DNA of 64,000 bases, taken from assembly GCF_030440515.1 (NCBI RefSeq), contig NZ_CP076543.1, positions 3,286,001 to 3,350,000 on the forward strand, written 5' to 3'. The position numbers were made by a program, and so were the translations under genes. A model generated the notes under the pieces. It did no database searches and was not told where the DNA came from. It saw nothing but the letters and a program-made list of their open reading frames with translations. The DNA comes from Streptomyces xanthophaeus (GTDB taxonomy: Bacteria > Actinomycetota > Actinomycetes > Streptomycetales > Streptomycetaceae). Positions 42,744 to 51,499 of the stretch are shown one piece after another. The first letter of the stretch is position 1; each line of letters starts with the position of its first letter.

Positions 42744-43985
42744 GTGTCTGCCAAGACGACCGCACTGACGGTCCTTTCCGCCGCGTTGCTGGTCCCCAGC
42801 GTGCTGGTGGCTCCCGCGCACGCCGCGCCGACCCCGCCGGCCGACGCGAAGGGCGGGCCGGCCCAGGCCCCGGCCCCCGCACCGCCCGTCTCGATGTCCA
42901 CGGTCGGCGGATCCCTGCTCGGCCAGCCGGGGACCCAGGTGAACCTGCTGCCGGGCGCGCCCGCGCTGCCCGCGAACCTGACCGGGCGGTCGTGGATCGT
43001 GGCGGACGCCGAGTCCGGCGAGGTGCTGGCCGCGCACAACGCGCACTGGCAGCTGCCCCCCGCCTCGACCATGAAGATGCTCTTCGCGGACACCGTGCTG
43101 CCGAACCTGCCCAAGGACCAGATCCACCAGGTCACCGACAAGGACATGGAGGGCGTGGGCCCGGGCAGCAGCATGGTCGGGGTCAAGGAGCACCTCGAAT
43201 ACTCGGTCCACGACCTGTGGCTCGGCGTGTTCCTCAAGTCCGGCAACGACGCCGTGCACGTGCTCTCGGCCATGAACGGCGGCATCGACAAGACCGTCAA
43301 GGACATGCAGGCGCACGCCGAGGAGCTCCAGGCACTGGACACCCATGTGGTGTCCCCGGACGGGTACGACGCCCCGGGGCAGGTGTCGAGCGCGTACGAC
43401 CTCACGCTGTTCGCCCGCTCCGGGCTGCAGAAGCAGGACTTCAGGGAGTACTGCGGCACGGTGACCGCGAAGTTCCCCGGGCTGCAGGAGCCCGGGAAGC
43501 CGCGCGAGTACTTCGAGATCTCGAACACCAACCGGCTGCTGACGGGCGCGGCCGGGATCACCCCGTACAAGGGGATGGCCGGGGTGAAGAACGGCAACAC
43601 CTCGATGGCCGGGGCCACCTTCACCGGCGCCGCCCAGCAGGGTGACAGGAAGCTGCTCGTCACGGTGATGAACCCGGACGGGGGCGGGGCGAACCAGGTG
43701 TACGAGCAGACCGCCGCGCTCCTCGACTGGGGCTTCGCGGCGGCCGGGAAGGTCAAGCCGGTGGGTGAGCTGGTGCCGCCGAAGAGCGCGGACACCTCCT
43801 CGCACGGCTCCCCGGCCCAGTCGCACGAGAACGACCCGTCGGCGGCCGGCAAGGACTCGGGCGCCGGTGCGGGTACCGCGCTGGCCGTCGCGGGCGGCGT
43901 GCTGGCCGTCCTGGCGGGTGGCGCCTTCATGGTCAACCGCCGCTGGCCCCGGGGACGCCGGAGCCGCGGCGAGGACCTGGTCTGA
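42744..43985 (+). CDS. D-alanyl-D-alanine carboxypeptidase (penicillin-binding protein, type 5/6)
   Basis: A 413-residue secreted and membrane-anchored enzyme. Signal peptide ends in PAHAAP (about residue 27); catalytic S108-T-M-K111, S166-G-N168 and K282-N-G284 (normally KTG) follow in order. A low-complexity linker and a C-terminal hydrophobic segment (about 375-397) with a basic end anchor it. It trims D-Ala from pentapeptides. The start is GTG 42744; no clear ribosome site precedes it. The Asn in the third motif is unusual and may change beta-lactam response. Confidence 0.93.
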   Translation: MSAKTTALTVLSAALLVPSVLVAPAHAAPTPPADAKGGPAQAPAPAPPVSMSTVGGSLLGQPGTQVNLLPGAPALPANLTGRSWIVADAESGEVLAAHNAHWQLPPASTMKMLFADTVLPNLPKDQIHQVTDKDMEGVGPGSSMVGVKEHLEYSVHDLWLGVFLKSGNDAVHVLSAMNGGIDKTVKDMQAHAEELQALDTHVVSPDGYDAPGQVSSAYDLTLFARSGLQKQDFREYCGTVTAKFPGLQEPGKPREYFEISNTNRLLTGAAGITPYKGMAGVKNGNTSMAGATFTGAAQQGDRKLLVTVMNPDGGGANQVYEQTAALLDWGFAAAGKVKPVGELVPPKSADTSSHGSPAQSHENDPSAAGKDSGAGAGTALAVAGGVLAVLAGGAFMVNRRWPRGRRSRGEDLV

Positions 43986-44137
43986 GACCGCCGGAGCGGC
44001 GTCGGTCCGTCTCTTCCGAGACGGCCTAGCCCGGCCGGCGGGCCGGCGCCACCTATCAACTCACAGGTTCACCACAGGACTGCGGCAGGGTTTGCTCGCT
44101 CCCGTCGGCATGACGCCGACGGGAAGGGGGTCCTCCC

Positions 44138-45034
44138 ATGCGGAGGAGATGGTCGGCCGTCGTCGTGGTGGCCTGCGGCGCGCTGCTCGCCGTGGCGGCC
44201 TGGACCGCTCTCCCGGCGGACGGCGCCGGGCAGCGGACCCCGGCGCGCTCCCTGGAGACCGCCGAGCTGGACCTGCTCCACACGGCCGGAGAGCTGCTCG
44301 TACAGGACTGCATGCGGGCGCAGGGATTCTCGTACTGGCCGGTCCCGCGCGTGCCGCACCCGGACTGGCGGGACTTCCCGTACGGCGTGGACGACGTGGA
44401 CTGGGCCCGCCGCCACGGGTTCGGGCGCCGGATCGAGCAGCAGCTGGACGAGGAGGCGGCGTCGGGCCCGCGCGGCCGCTACCAGAGCGGGCTCTCCGCG
44501 GAGCGGCTGGAGGCTCTGGGGGTGGCCCTCATGGGGCCCGACTCGAAGGGGCTGGCGGTCGAGAACCCGGGCGGCGGCACGCTGAGCCACAGCGACCGGG
44601 GCTGCATCACCGAGTCGTGGCGACAGCTCTACGGGGACGTACGCCTCTGGTACGGCTCCAGCGAGACCGTGAAACAGCTCGGCGCGGTGCGCACCGGCCG
44701 GGTCGGCCAGGACCCCGCCTTCCGGACGGCGCTGGCCGGGTGGAGCGAGTGCGTCGGCCGGCGCGGTTTCCCGGCCGTGCACCCGGTCCGGCAGCGCGAC
44801 GAACAACTGGCACGCACCGGACCGGCCGCCGAGGCGCAGGACGTGCCGATGGCCACCGCGCAGGCCGAGTGCGCCCGCTCGACGGGCCTCGCCGATACCG
44901 CACAGGACCTGCACCGGCGCTATTCGGACATGATCCGCGCCGAGAACGGGGCCGCCTTCGACGCCATGCGGCGGATGCAGGTGGCGGCCCTGCCCACAGC
45001 TCGCGATGTGGTCGCCCGGCACGCCGGGAGCTGA
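44138..45034 (+). CDS. Secreted hypothetical protein
   Basis: A 298-residue protein with a Sec-type signal (about residues 5-28) and about five cysteines in the mature part (QDCMRAQG, GCITESW, SECVGRR, AECARST). The stretches QDCMRAQGFSYWP and AGWSECVGRRGF look like repeated helical units with a cysteine in a short motif. No family assigned. ATG 44138 follows GGGGGTCC. Unknown function, probably extracellular. Confidence 0.8.
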   Translation: MRRRWSAVVVVACGALLAVAAWTALPADGAGQRTPARSLETAELDLLHTAGELLVQDCMRAQGFSYWPVPRVPHPDWRDFPYGVDDVDWARRHGFGRRIEQQLDEEAASGPRGRYQSGLSAERLEALGVALMGPDSKGLAVENPGGGTLSHSDRGCITESWRQLYGDVRLWYGSSETVKQLGAVRTGRVGQDPAFRTALAGWSECVGRRGFPAVHPVRQRDEQLARTGPAAEAQDVPMATAQAECARSTGLADTAQDLHRRYSDMIRAENGAAFDAMRRMQVAALPTARDVVARHAGS

Positions 45035-45093
45035 CATCGCGTACCGCCGACCGGCGGTGAACCATGTACGGCACTCATTGGGAGGGACCCCAG

Positions 45094-45522
45094 ATGAACA
45101 AGCTCAGGACGCTCCTCGCGGGCCTCGCGATCGCCGGTGCGGCGGTCGTGGCCGTTCCGACCGCGGCGCAGGCCGACGGCGGCTGCGGATACACGAACTT
45201 CTGTGCCTACTCGGACGATTACAACTACCTCTACCAGAACGCCGGAAACTCCAGCGACTGGCCGTACCAGGTCAAGAACAAGGTCGACTGGGTCCGCAAC
45301 AGCGGCAGCGCCGGCGGCCGCGACCACGTCAACATCTACTACAACGAGAACAACACCGGCGCCTACGCCTGCATCGGCTACGGCACCGAGTGGAACCTGC
45401 GGGGCAACGCGCAGTCGTTCAACTGGACCCGCAACGGCGACGCCAGCGGTCAGTGGAAGGCGGTCCACGACAACGCCGCCTCGCACCGGTGGGTGTACGG
45501 CTGCGGCAACGGCACCTGGTAG
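45094..45522 (+). CDS. Secreted cysteine-rich protein, peptidase-inhibitor I36-like
   Basis: A 142-residue secreted protein with a signal peptide (about 1-27, ending AAQA) and a mature domain rich in Asn/Tyr/Gly with cysteines in GGCGYTNFCAYSD, YACIGYG and VYGCGNG. The pattern resembles the small peptidase inhibitor I36/SMPI-like fold. Two disulfides are likely. ATG 45094 has GGAGGGA seven bases before it; a longer reading from 45064 is less likely. Target unknown. Confidence 0.75.
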   Translation: MNKLRTLLAGLAIAGAAVVAVPTAAQADGGCGYTNFCAYSDDYNYLYQNAGNSSDWPYQVKNKVDWVRNSGSAGGRDHVNIYYNENNTGAYACIGYGTEWNLRGNAQSFNWTRNGDASGQWKAVHDNAASHRWVYGCGNGTW

Positions 45523-45587
45523 GACGTCCCGCCGGCAGTACTCCGGTGGCGCACCGGGCCCCACACCGGTGCGCCACCGGCGCGTTC

Positions 45588-46493
45588 CTACGCCGTCCGC
45601 GTCGCCCCGGCGGCCGGAGGGTCTTCGGCGCCGTCGCCGTCCGCGTCGTCGCGCGTGGCCGTCCAGGACGAGACGAAGAGCAGCAGTTTCGAGGTGAAGT
45701 TGATCCAGAGCAGCAGGGCGATCGGTACGCCGAAGGCCCCGTACATGCTCTTCCCGGCGACCTCCCGCATATAGCCGCTGAGCAGCAGTTTCAGCAGTTC
45801 GAAGCCGGCCGCGCCGATGAGGGCCGCCTGGATCAGGCGGCCGCGCGGCGGTTCGACGCCCGGGAGCAGGGTCAGGACGTAGAGCAGCAGCAGGAAGGCG
45901 GCCACGACGCCGACGAGGAAGGCGAAGGAGCGCAGCAGAGCGCCGCCGGCGCCCTCGCGCGGGATGTCCAGCCATTCGGCGGTCTTCCCGACCGCGCTGG
46001 ATCCGAGGATGGAGGCGGCGGCGGAGGCCAGGCCCACGCCGCCGAGGCCGAGGAGGACGAGCGTGTCCTTGCCCTTGCGGGCGAACGGGTTCCCGTCGTC
46101 CTCGTCGTCCTTCTCCCACACGGCGCGCAGGCAGTCCCGCATCGAGCCCACCCAGCTGACACCGGTCACGAGCAGGAGGGCGCCGGCGACGAGACCGACC
46201 GTGCCGGCGTTGGCGACGAGCCCCTCGATGTCGAGCTGGTCGGAGATGCCCGGGACCTGTTCGGACAGGTTCTTCTCCAGCCGGTCCAGCTGCTCCGGGC
46301 TGAGCAGCGCCGCGCCGACCGCGGCGGCCACGGTGATCAGCGGGAAGAGCGCGAGGAAGCTGATGAAGGTGATGGCGGCGGCGAGGCGGGTCCAGTGCAC
46401 GCGGTCCAGGCGTTGGTACGAACGCCACGCGTGCGTCCGCATCAGACGGGACGCCAGCGGCCCGATCACCGGGAGTTTCGTCAGCCAGTCCAT
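45588..46493 (-). CDS. YihY/BrkB-family membrane protein
   Basis: A 301-residue protein of the YihY/virulence-factor BrkB family with six hydrophobic segments, starting with RLDRVHWTRLAAAITFISFL and including the conserved SWVGSMRDCLRAVWEKDD loop. It is not RNase BN despite the old name. Function unknown in Streptomyces. ATG 46493; the 214-bp gap before it contains only low-complexity C/G-rich repeats. It may be the last gene of the trpS transcript. Confidence 0.9.
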   Translation of the reverse strand: MDWLTKLPVIGPLASRLMRTHAWRSYQRLDRVHWTRLAAAITFISFLALFPLITVAAAVGAALLSPEQLDRLEKNLSEQVPGISDQLDIEGLVANAGTVGLVAGALLLVTGVSWVGSMRDCLRAVWEKDDEDDGNPFARKGKDTLVLLGLGGVGLASAAASILGSSAVGKTAEWLDIPREGAGGALLRSFAFLVGVVAAFLLLLYVLTLLPGVEPPRGRLIQAALIGAAGFELLKLLLSGYMREVAGKSMYGAFGVPIALLLWINFTSKLLLFVSSWTATRDDADGDGAEDPPAAGATRTA

Positions 46494-46707
46494 GGGGTCA
46501 CCGTAATTCAGCCGCCGGAAATAGCCGGGATTGTCGCTTCTGGCGGCTACGGTCGTCGATTGTGACTTTTCCCGAAACGCGCCCTACGGGTCGCCCGTTC
46601 CACACCCTGGTCCTGCGAAGGCTGAGATTCCGTGCCCGGTGCATCGCCCGGCTCCCCATGGCCCTGCGCCTGCCCCTGGCCCCGCCCCTGGCCCCGCGCC
46701 CGTCCCG

Positions 46708-47331
46708 TCAGGACGGTGCTGCGGTCGCCCCGGCGGTCCCGGCCGTGCCCGCCGCCTCGGTGGCCTGGTCGGCGGGTGAGCCCGCCTGTGCCGGGACGCA
46801 GTTCGGTCCGATCCCGAACGGGTACTCGCGCAGCTTGCGCCAGACCCCGTCCGAGCCCTGCTCGTAGAGCGCGAAGCCGTCGCAGATCCACTCGGCGGCG
46901 TACTCGGCGAGGGTCGTGAACGCCAGGTCCATCTCCTCCTCGGAGATCCCGTGGGCGACCGTGACGTGCGGGTGGTACGGGAACGCCAGATCCCGGTCGA
47001 GCGGCCCCTGGGGGTCGCGGACCTCGCTCTGGAGGCGGGTGCAGCCCGCCGCCCCTTCGGCGATCTTGACGAAGACGACCGGCGAGAGGGGGCGGAAGGT
47101 TCCGGTGCCGGCCAGCCGCATCCGGAAGGCCCGGAAGGCGGCCGCGACCTCGACCAGGTGGGCCCTGATCGCGGGGAGCCGGTCCGCCTCCACCTCGGTG
47201 GGCGGGACGAGGGTGACGTGCGTGGGGATACCGTGCGCGGCAGCGTCCCCGAAGCCCGCGCGCAGCTCCTGGAGCTGGCTGCCGTACGGCTCCGGGACCG
47301 CGATCGAAACGCCGAGCGTTACGGTCCCCAC
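46708..47331 (-). CDS. 2'-5' RNA ligase-like phosphoesterase
   Basis: A 207-residue protein of the 2H phosphoesterase superfamily with the two catalytic motifs HVTL (about residue 36) and HVTV (about 124), each H-x-T/S type. A Pro/Ala-rich C-terminal tail follows. Members open cyclic 2',3' phosphates or ligate RNA ends; the substrate here is unknown. GTG 47331 has GGAGGAGA six bases before it. It follows trpS at about 100 bp on the same strand. Confidence 0.85.
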   Translation of the reverse strand: MGTVTLGVSIAVPEPYGSQLQELRAGFGDAAAHGIPTHVTLVPPTEVEADRLPAIRAHLVEVAAAFRAFRMRLAGTGTFRPLSPVVFVKIAEGAAGCTRLQSEVRDPQGPLDRDLAFPYHPHVTVAHGISEEEMDLAFTTLAEYAAEWICDGFALYEQGSDGVWRKLREYPFGIGPNCVPAQAGSPADQATEAAGTAGTAGATAAPS

Positions 47332-47428
47332 GTATCTCTCCTCCGCTTGTCGCTGTGGACTGCTGCCGCCCCAGTGTGGCGGCAGCACCCCCATTCGTGC
47401 CAGGGCTCTCTGTCCGTAGTTGCGTTCG

Positions 47429-48442
47429 TCAGTGCTTGGCGGGCAGCAGACCGAGGCGGTCGTAGGCCTGCGCGAGGGTCTCGGCGGCGACCGCGCGGGC
47501 CTTCTCCGCGCCCTTGGCCAGGAGGGAATCCAGCGTCTCCGGGTCGTCCAGGTACTCCTGGGTCCGCTTCTTGAACGGTGTGACGAAATCGACCATCACG
47601 CCGGCCAGGTCGGTCTTCAGCGCGCCGTAGCCCTTGCCCTCGTACCTGGCCTCCAGCTCGGTGATCGTCTCGCCCGTGAGGGTGGAGTAGATTGTGAGCA
47701 GGTTGCTGACGCCGGGCTTCTTCTCGGAGTCGAAGCGGATCTCGGCCTCGGTGTCGGTGACCGCGCTCTTGATCTTCTTCTCGGTGACCTTGGGCTCGTC
47801 GAGGAGGTTGATCAGGCCCTTGGGGGACGACGCGGACTTCGACATCTTGATCGCCGGGTCCTGGAGGTCGTAGATCTTCGCGACCTCCTTGACGATGTGC
47901 GCGGCGGGGAGGGTGAAGGTCCGGCCGTAGCGCTGGTTGAAGCGCTCCGCCAGGTCGCGGGTCAGCTCGATGTGCTGGCGCTGGTCCTCGCCGACGGGGA
48001 CGGCGTTCGCCTGGTACAGCAGGATGTCGGCGACCTGCAGGATCGGGTACGTGAACAGGCCGACACTGGCGCTGTTGACGCCGCCCTTGGCGGACTTGTC
48101 CTTGAACTGGGTCATCCGGCTGGCCTCGCCGAAGCCGGTGATGCAGTTCATGACCCAGCCGAGCTGCGCGTGCTCGGGAACGTGGCTCTGGACGAAGAGC
48201 GTGCAGCGCTCGGGGTCCAGGCCGGCGGCCAGCAGCTGGGCGGCGGAGAGGCGGGTGTTCGCGCGCAGATCCTTCGGATCCTGCGGCATGGTGATCGCGT
48301 GCAGGTCGACCACCATGTAGAAGGCGTCGTGCGTCTCCTGCAGGGCGACGTACTGGCGGATGGCTCCGAGGTAGTTCCCGAGGTGGAACGAACCGGAGGT
48401 GGGCTGGATGCCGGAGAGCGCGCGAGGACGATCAGAAGCCAT
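47429..48442 (-). CDS. trpS: Tryptophanyl-tRNA synthetase
   Basis: A 337-residue class I synthetase charging tRNA-Trp. The HIGH-equivalent motif is SFHLGNYLG near residue 17 and the KMSKS motif is intact (IKMSKSAS). Length is normal. ATG 48442 has GAGAATGAAGCC in front. No T-box or attenuator is seen upstream. It is the first of three same-strand genes (trpS, 2H phosphoesterase, BrkB). Confidence 0.97.
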   Translation of the reverse strand: MASDRPRALSGIQPTSGSFHLGNYLGAIRQYVALQETHDAFYMVVDLHAITMPQDPKDLRANTRLSAAQLLAAGLDPERCTLFVQSHVPEHAQLGWVMNCITGFGEASRMTQFKDKSAKGGVNSASVGLFTYPILQVADILLYQANAVPVGEDQRQHIELTRDLAERFNQRYGRTFTLPAAHIVKEVAKIYDLQDPAIKMSKSASSPKGLINLLDEPKVTEKKIKSAVTDTEAEIRFDSEKKPGVSNLLTIYSTLTGETITELEARYEGKGYGALKTDLAGVMVDFVTPFKKRTQEYLDDPETLDSLLAKGAEKARAVAAETLAQAYDRLGLLPAKH

Positions 48443-48661
48443 GGCTTCATTCTCTCAGGTGCGGGGGCGGGCCCGTGCCCGCCGGCGGCCGGATCCCTCC
48501 GGGTCGCGCCGGGTCCGGCCGCCCCGCGCCGGTGTACCCGGCGGTAGCGGATCGTCCGGATCCCGCCCCGGCCGAGCGACCGATTTCCGCCCCGGGACGG
48601 GCCGGTCCAACACCGCTGCGCGGGGCCGGACGGTGCGGCGGCGGCTCCGGCCGAGGGACGC

Positions 48662-48709
48662 CCTCAAACGCCGGGCGGGCTGGAAATCCAGCCCCGCCGG
48701 CGTGTGAGG
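48662..48709. repeat. Long imperfect hairpin in the trpS-glyA gap
   Basis: Two 23-nt arms pair at about 20 positions with a 2-nt centre. The left arm is an inverted partial copy of the head of the 67-bp repeat at 48689. The 310-bp gap 48443-48752 otherwise holds the trpS promoter (GAGAAT near 48455 as possible -10) and a GC-rich hairpin at about 48470-48488. Confidence 0.65.
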
Positions 48710-48755
48710 CGCGGGGGTCCGGGGGCGGCGCCCCCGGCAGCGGTGCCGCAGATCA
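48689..48755. repeat. 67-bp dispersed repeat, copy 1 (after glyA)
   Basis: The same 67-bp sequence occurs at 53960-54026 with six differences. It contains CCGGGGGCGGCGCCCCCGG, an 8-bp perfect stem, and its last bases include the glyA stop codon (minus-strand TGA at 48753-48755). Probably a REP-like terminator element. Confidence 0.8.
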
Positions 48756-50021
48756 GGACAGCGGCAGGCCCGGGGCCGGGAAGGCGGCCATGAGGTCCGT
48801 GACCTCCGCGCGGATCACGGCGAGCGCCTGCTCGTCGCCCTTCGCGGCGGCGTCGACCGCGCGCGAGATCCAGTCGGCCACCAGCGGCATGTGCTCCGCG
48901 GACAGCCCTCGGGACGTCAGCGACGGCGTGCCGATGCGGATGCCCGAGGGATCGAACGGCTTGCGCGGGTCGAACGGCACCGTGTTGTAGTTCACGACGA
49001 TGCCCGCCCGGTCCAGGGCCTTGGCCGCGATCTTGCCCGGCACGTCCTTGCCCGTCAGGTCGATCAGGATCAGGTGGTTGTCCGTACCGCCCGAGACCAG
49101 GTCGAAGCCCTTCTCCAGCAGCGCCGCGGCCAGCGCCTTGGCGTTGGCGACGACCGCGTGGGCGTACGAGACGAAGGACGGCTGCGCGGCCTCGTGCAGC
49201 GCCACCGCGATACCGGCCGTCGTCTGGTTGTGCGGGCCGCCCTGCAGGCCCGGGAAGACCGCCTTGTCGATGGCCTTCGCGTGCTCCTCCCGGCACATCA
49301 GCATCGCGCCCCGCGGACCGCGCAGGGTCTTGTGCGTGGTGGTGGAGATGACGTCGACGTGGTCCGCCGGGGACGGGTGCGCGCCGCCCGCGATCAGGCC
49401 CGCGATGTGGGCGACGTCGGCGACCAGGATCGAGCCCGCCTCCCGCGCGATCTCCGCGAAGGCGGCGAAGTCGATGGTCCTCGGCAGGGCGGTACCGCCG
49501 CAGAAGATCAGCTTGGGCCGCTCGGCGAGGGCCAGCTCGCGCACCGCGTCGTAGTCGATCAGCCCGGTGTCGGCGCGGACGCCGTACTGCACGCCCCGGA
49601 ACCAGGAGCCGGTCGCCGAGACGCCCCAGCCGTGCGTCAGGTGCCCGCCCATCGGCAGGGCCATGCCCATCACGGTGTCGCCCGGCTTCGCGAAGGCCAG
49701 GTACACGGCCAGGTTGGCGGGCGAGCCGGAGTACGGCTGGACGTTGGCGTGGTCCACGCCGAACAGGCCCTTGGCCCGCTCGATCGCCAGTGCCTCGACG
49801 CGGTCGATGTTCTGCTGGCCCTCGTAGTAGCGGCGGCCGGGGTAGCCCTCGCTGTACTTGTTCTGCAGCACGGTGCCGGAGGCTTCGAGGACGGCCGCGG
49901 ACACGTAGTTCTCACTGGGGATCAGGCGCAGGGTCTGTGCCTGCAGCACTTCCTCCGCCGCGACGAAGGACGCCAGCTCGGGGTCGGTGGAGAGAAGGGC
50001 GGGATGGCGGCTCGCGGACAT
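48753..50021 (-). CDS. glyA: Serine hydroxymethyltransferase
   Basis: A 422-residue PLP enzyme converting serine plus tetrahydrofolate to glycine plus methylene-tetrahydrofolate. The Schiff-base Lys is in TTTHKTLRGPRG, and YSEGYPGRRYYEG and SGSPANLAVY are present. Length is normal. As I recall, Streptomyces has a second glyA elsewhere; this copy sits behind a ZTP riboswitch, linking one-carbon supply to purine-precursor status. ATG 50021 has GGAGGAG in front. It ends in the 67-bp repeat. Confidence 0.96.
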   Translation of the reverse strand: MSASRHPALLSTDPELASFVAAEEVLQAQTLRLIPSENYVSAAVLEASGTVLQNKYSEGYPGRRYYEGQQNIDRVEALAIERAKGLFGVDHANVQPYSGSPANLAVYLAFAKPGDTVMGMALPMGGHLTHGWGVSATGSWFRGVQYGVRADTGLIDYDAVRELALAERPKLIFCGGTALPRTIDFAAFAEIAREAGSILVADVAHIAGLIAGGAHPSPADHVDVISTTTHKTLRGPRGAMLMCREEHAKAIDKAVFPGLQGGPHNQTTAGIAVALHEAAQPSFVSYAHAVVANAKALAAALLEKGFDLVSGGTDNHLILIDLTGKDVPGKIAAKALDRAGIVVNYNTVPFDPRKPFDPSGIRIGTPSLTSRGLSAEHMPLVADWISRAVDAAAKGDEQALAVIRAEVTDLMAAFPAPGLPLS

Positions 50022-50054
50022 GGCGGGCTCCTCCGGGGTCGATGTGATCGGTAC

Positions 50055-50146
50055 CCCGCGAGGCCCAGGCGAGCGGCCCTGTATGCGGTCGAGCGCGCAC
50101 GACTCCCCCGGAGTTGGTTCCCCGTACGCCAGTCGCCGTGCGTACC
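50055..50146 (-). ncRNA. ZTP (pfl) riboswitch leader of glyA
   Basis: On the minus strand the leader contains GCGACTGGCG, then GGGAACCAACTCCGGGGGAG, then CCGCTCGCCTGGGC, in the order and form of the pfl/ZTP motif, which senses the purine-precursor analogue ZTP and turns on folate/glyA genes. The 3' conserved CGCCTGGGC is close to the start codon, so control may be by ribosome-site access or a terminator. A putative -10 (TAAGGT) lies at about 50151-50156. Identified by eye, not by a covariance model. Confidence 0.8.
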
Positions 50147-50275
50147 GGACACCTTAGCGGGCGCGCCGGGAGAGAGGTTTCTGCGTCCGCGATACGAGCG
50201 ACGATAAGAAGGTGACGCCACCCTCGTCACCGCTGCACCGGCGCTCACCGCGCCGGACGGACGATCGGAGACCCC

Positions 50276-51481
50276 GTGTCGACAACTGCTGATGCCATCC
50301 GCGCCGCGGACGCCCACAGTGCGCACAACTACCATCCGCTGCCCCTGGTCGTCGCGTCCGCCGAAGGCGCCTGGATGACCGATGTCGAGGGCCGCAGATA
50401 CCTCGACATGCTCGCCGGGTACTCGGCCCTCAACTTCGGGCACGGCAACCGCCGTCTGATCGACGCCGCCCGCGCCCAGCTGGAACGGGTCACGCTCACC
50501 TCGCGCGCCTTCCACCACGACCGCTTCGCCGACTTCTGTACCGAGCTCGCCGCGCTGTGCGGCAAGGAGATGGTGCTCCCCATGAACACGGGGGCGGAGG
50601 CCGTGGAGACGGCGGTGAAGACCGCCCGCAAGTGGGGCTACGAGGTCAAGGGCGTCCCGGACGGGCACGCCAAGATCGTGGTCGCCGCGGACAACTTCCA
50701 CGGGCGGACCACGACCATCGTCTCCTTCTCCACGGACCACGAGGCCCGTGACCACTTCGGCCCGTACACGCCGGGCTTCGAGATCGTTCCGTACGGGGAC
50801 CTCACCGCGCTGGCCCACGCCGTCACCGAGAACACGGTGGCCGTGCTGCTGGAGCCGATCCAGGGCGAGGCGGGGGTGCTGGTGCCGCCCGCCGGGTACC
50901 TGAGCGGCGTACGGGAGCTGACCCGCGAGCGGAACGTCCTCTTCATGGCGGACGAGATCCAGTCGGGGCTGGGACGGACCGGCCGGACCTTCGCGTGCGA
51001 GCACGAGGGGGTCGTCCCGGACGTCTACATCCTCGGCAAGGCGCTCGGCGGCGGCGTGGTGCCGGTGTCGGCCGTGGTCGCCGACCGGGATGTGCTCGGG
51101 GTGTTCCGGCCCGGGGAGCACGGGTCCACCTTCGGCGGGAACCCGCTCGCGTGCGCGGTCGCCCTGGAGGTGATCGCGATGCTGCGGACCGGCGAGTTCC
51201 AGGGCCGCGCCACCGAGCTGGGCGAGCACCTGCACCGGGAACTGAACCTGCTGGTCGGCGGGGGCGCGGTGACCGCCGTACGCGGCCGCGGGCTGTGGGC
51301 GGGCGTCGACATCGACCCCTCGCGGGGCACCGGCCGGGAGATCTCCGAGAAGCTGATGGAACTCGGGGTGCTGGTGAAGGACACCCACGGGTCGACGATC
51401 CGGATCGCCCCGCCGCTGGTGATCAGCAAGGAGGACCTGGACTGGGGCCTGGCCCAGCTCCGGTCGGTGCTCGGCGCGTAG
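50276..51481 (+). CDS. rocD: Ornithine aminotransferase
   Basis: A 401-residue class III PLP aminotransferase converting ornithine and 2-oxoglutarate to glutamate semialdehyde and glutamate. The N-terminal HNYHPLPLVVASAEGAWMTD and DEIQSGLGRTG segments and the PLP lysine in ILGKALGGGVVP are typical of RocD. GTG 50276 follows CGGAGACC. It is divergent from glyA; both promoters lie in the 254-bp gap. It ends 19 bp from the convergent stop of the next gene. Confidence 0.94.
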   Translation: MSTTADAIRAADAHSAHNYHPLPLVVASAEGAWMTDVEGRRYLDMLAGYSALNFGHGNRRLIDAARAQLERVTLTSRAFHHDRFADFCTELAALCGKEMVLPMNTGAEAVETAVKTARKWGYEVKGVPDGHAKIVVAADNFHGRTTTIVSFSTDHEARDHFGPYTPGFEIVPYGDLTALAHAVTENTVAVLLEPIQGEAGVLVPPAGYLSGVRELTRERNVLFMADEIQSGLGRTGRTFACEHEGVVPDVYILGKALGGGVVPVSAVVADRDVLGVFRPGEHGSTFGGNPLACAVALEVIAMLRTGEFQGRATELGEHLHRELNLLVGGGAVTAVRGRGLWAGVDIDPSRGTGREISEKLMELGVLVKDTHGSTIRIAPPLVISKEDLDWGLAQLRSVLGA

Positions 51482-51499
51482 GGCTTCCCCCCGGTCCGG

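Noticed and set aside
48443..48660. T-box leader of trpS
   Set aside because: No T-box sequence or tRNA-specific structure is seen; a promoter-like GAGAAT lies close to the start.
50022..50275. Glycine or SAM riboswitch in front of glyA
   Set aside because: Conserved blocks match the ZTP/pfl motif rather than a glycine tandem aptamer.
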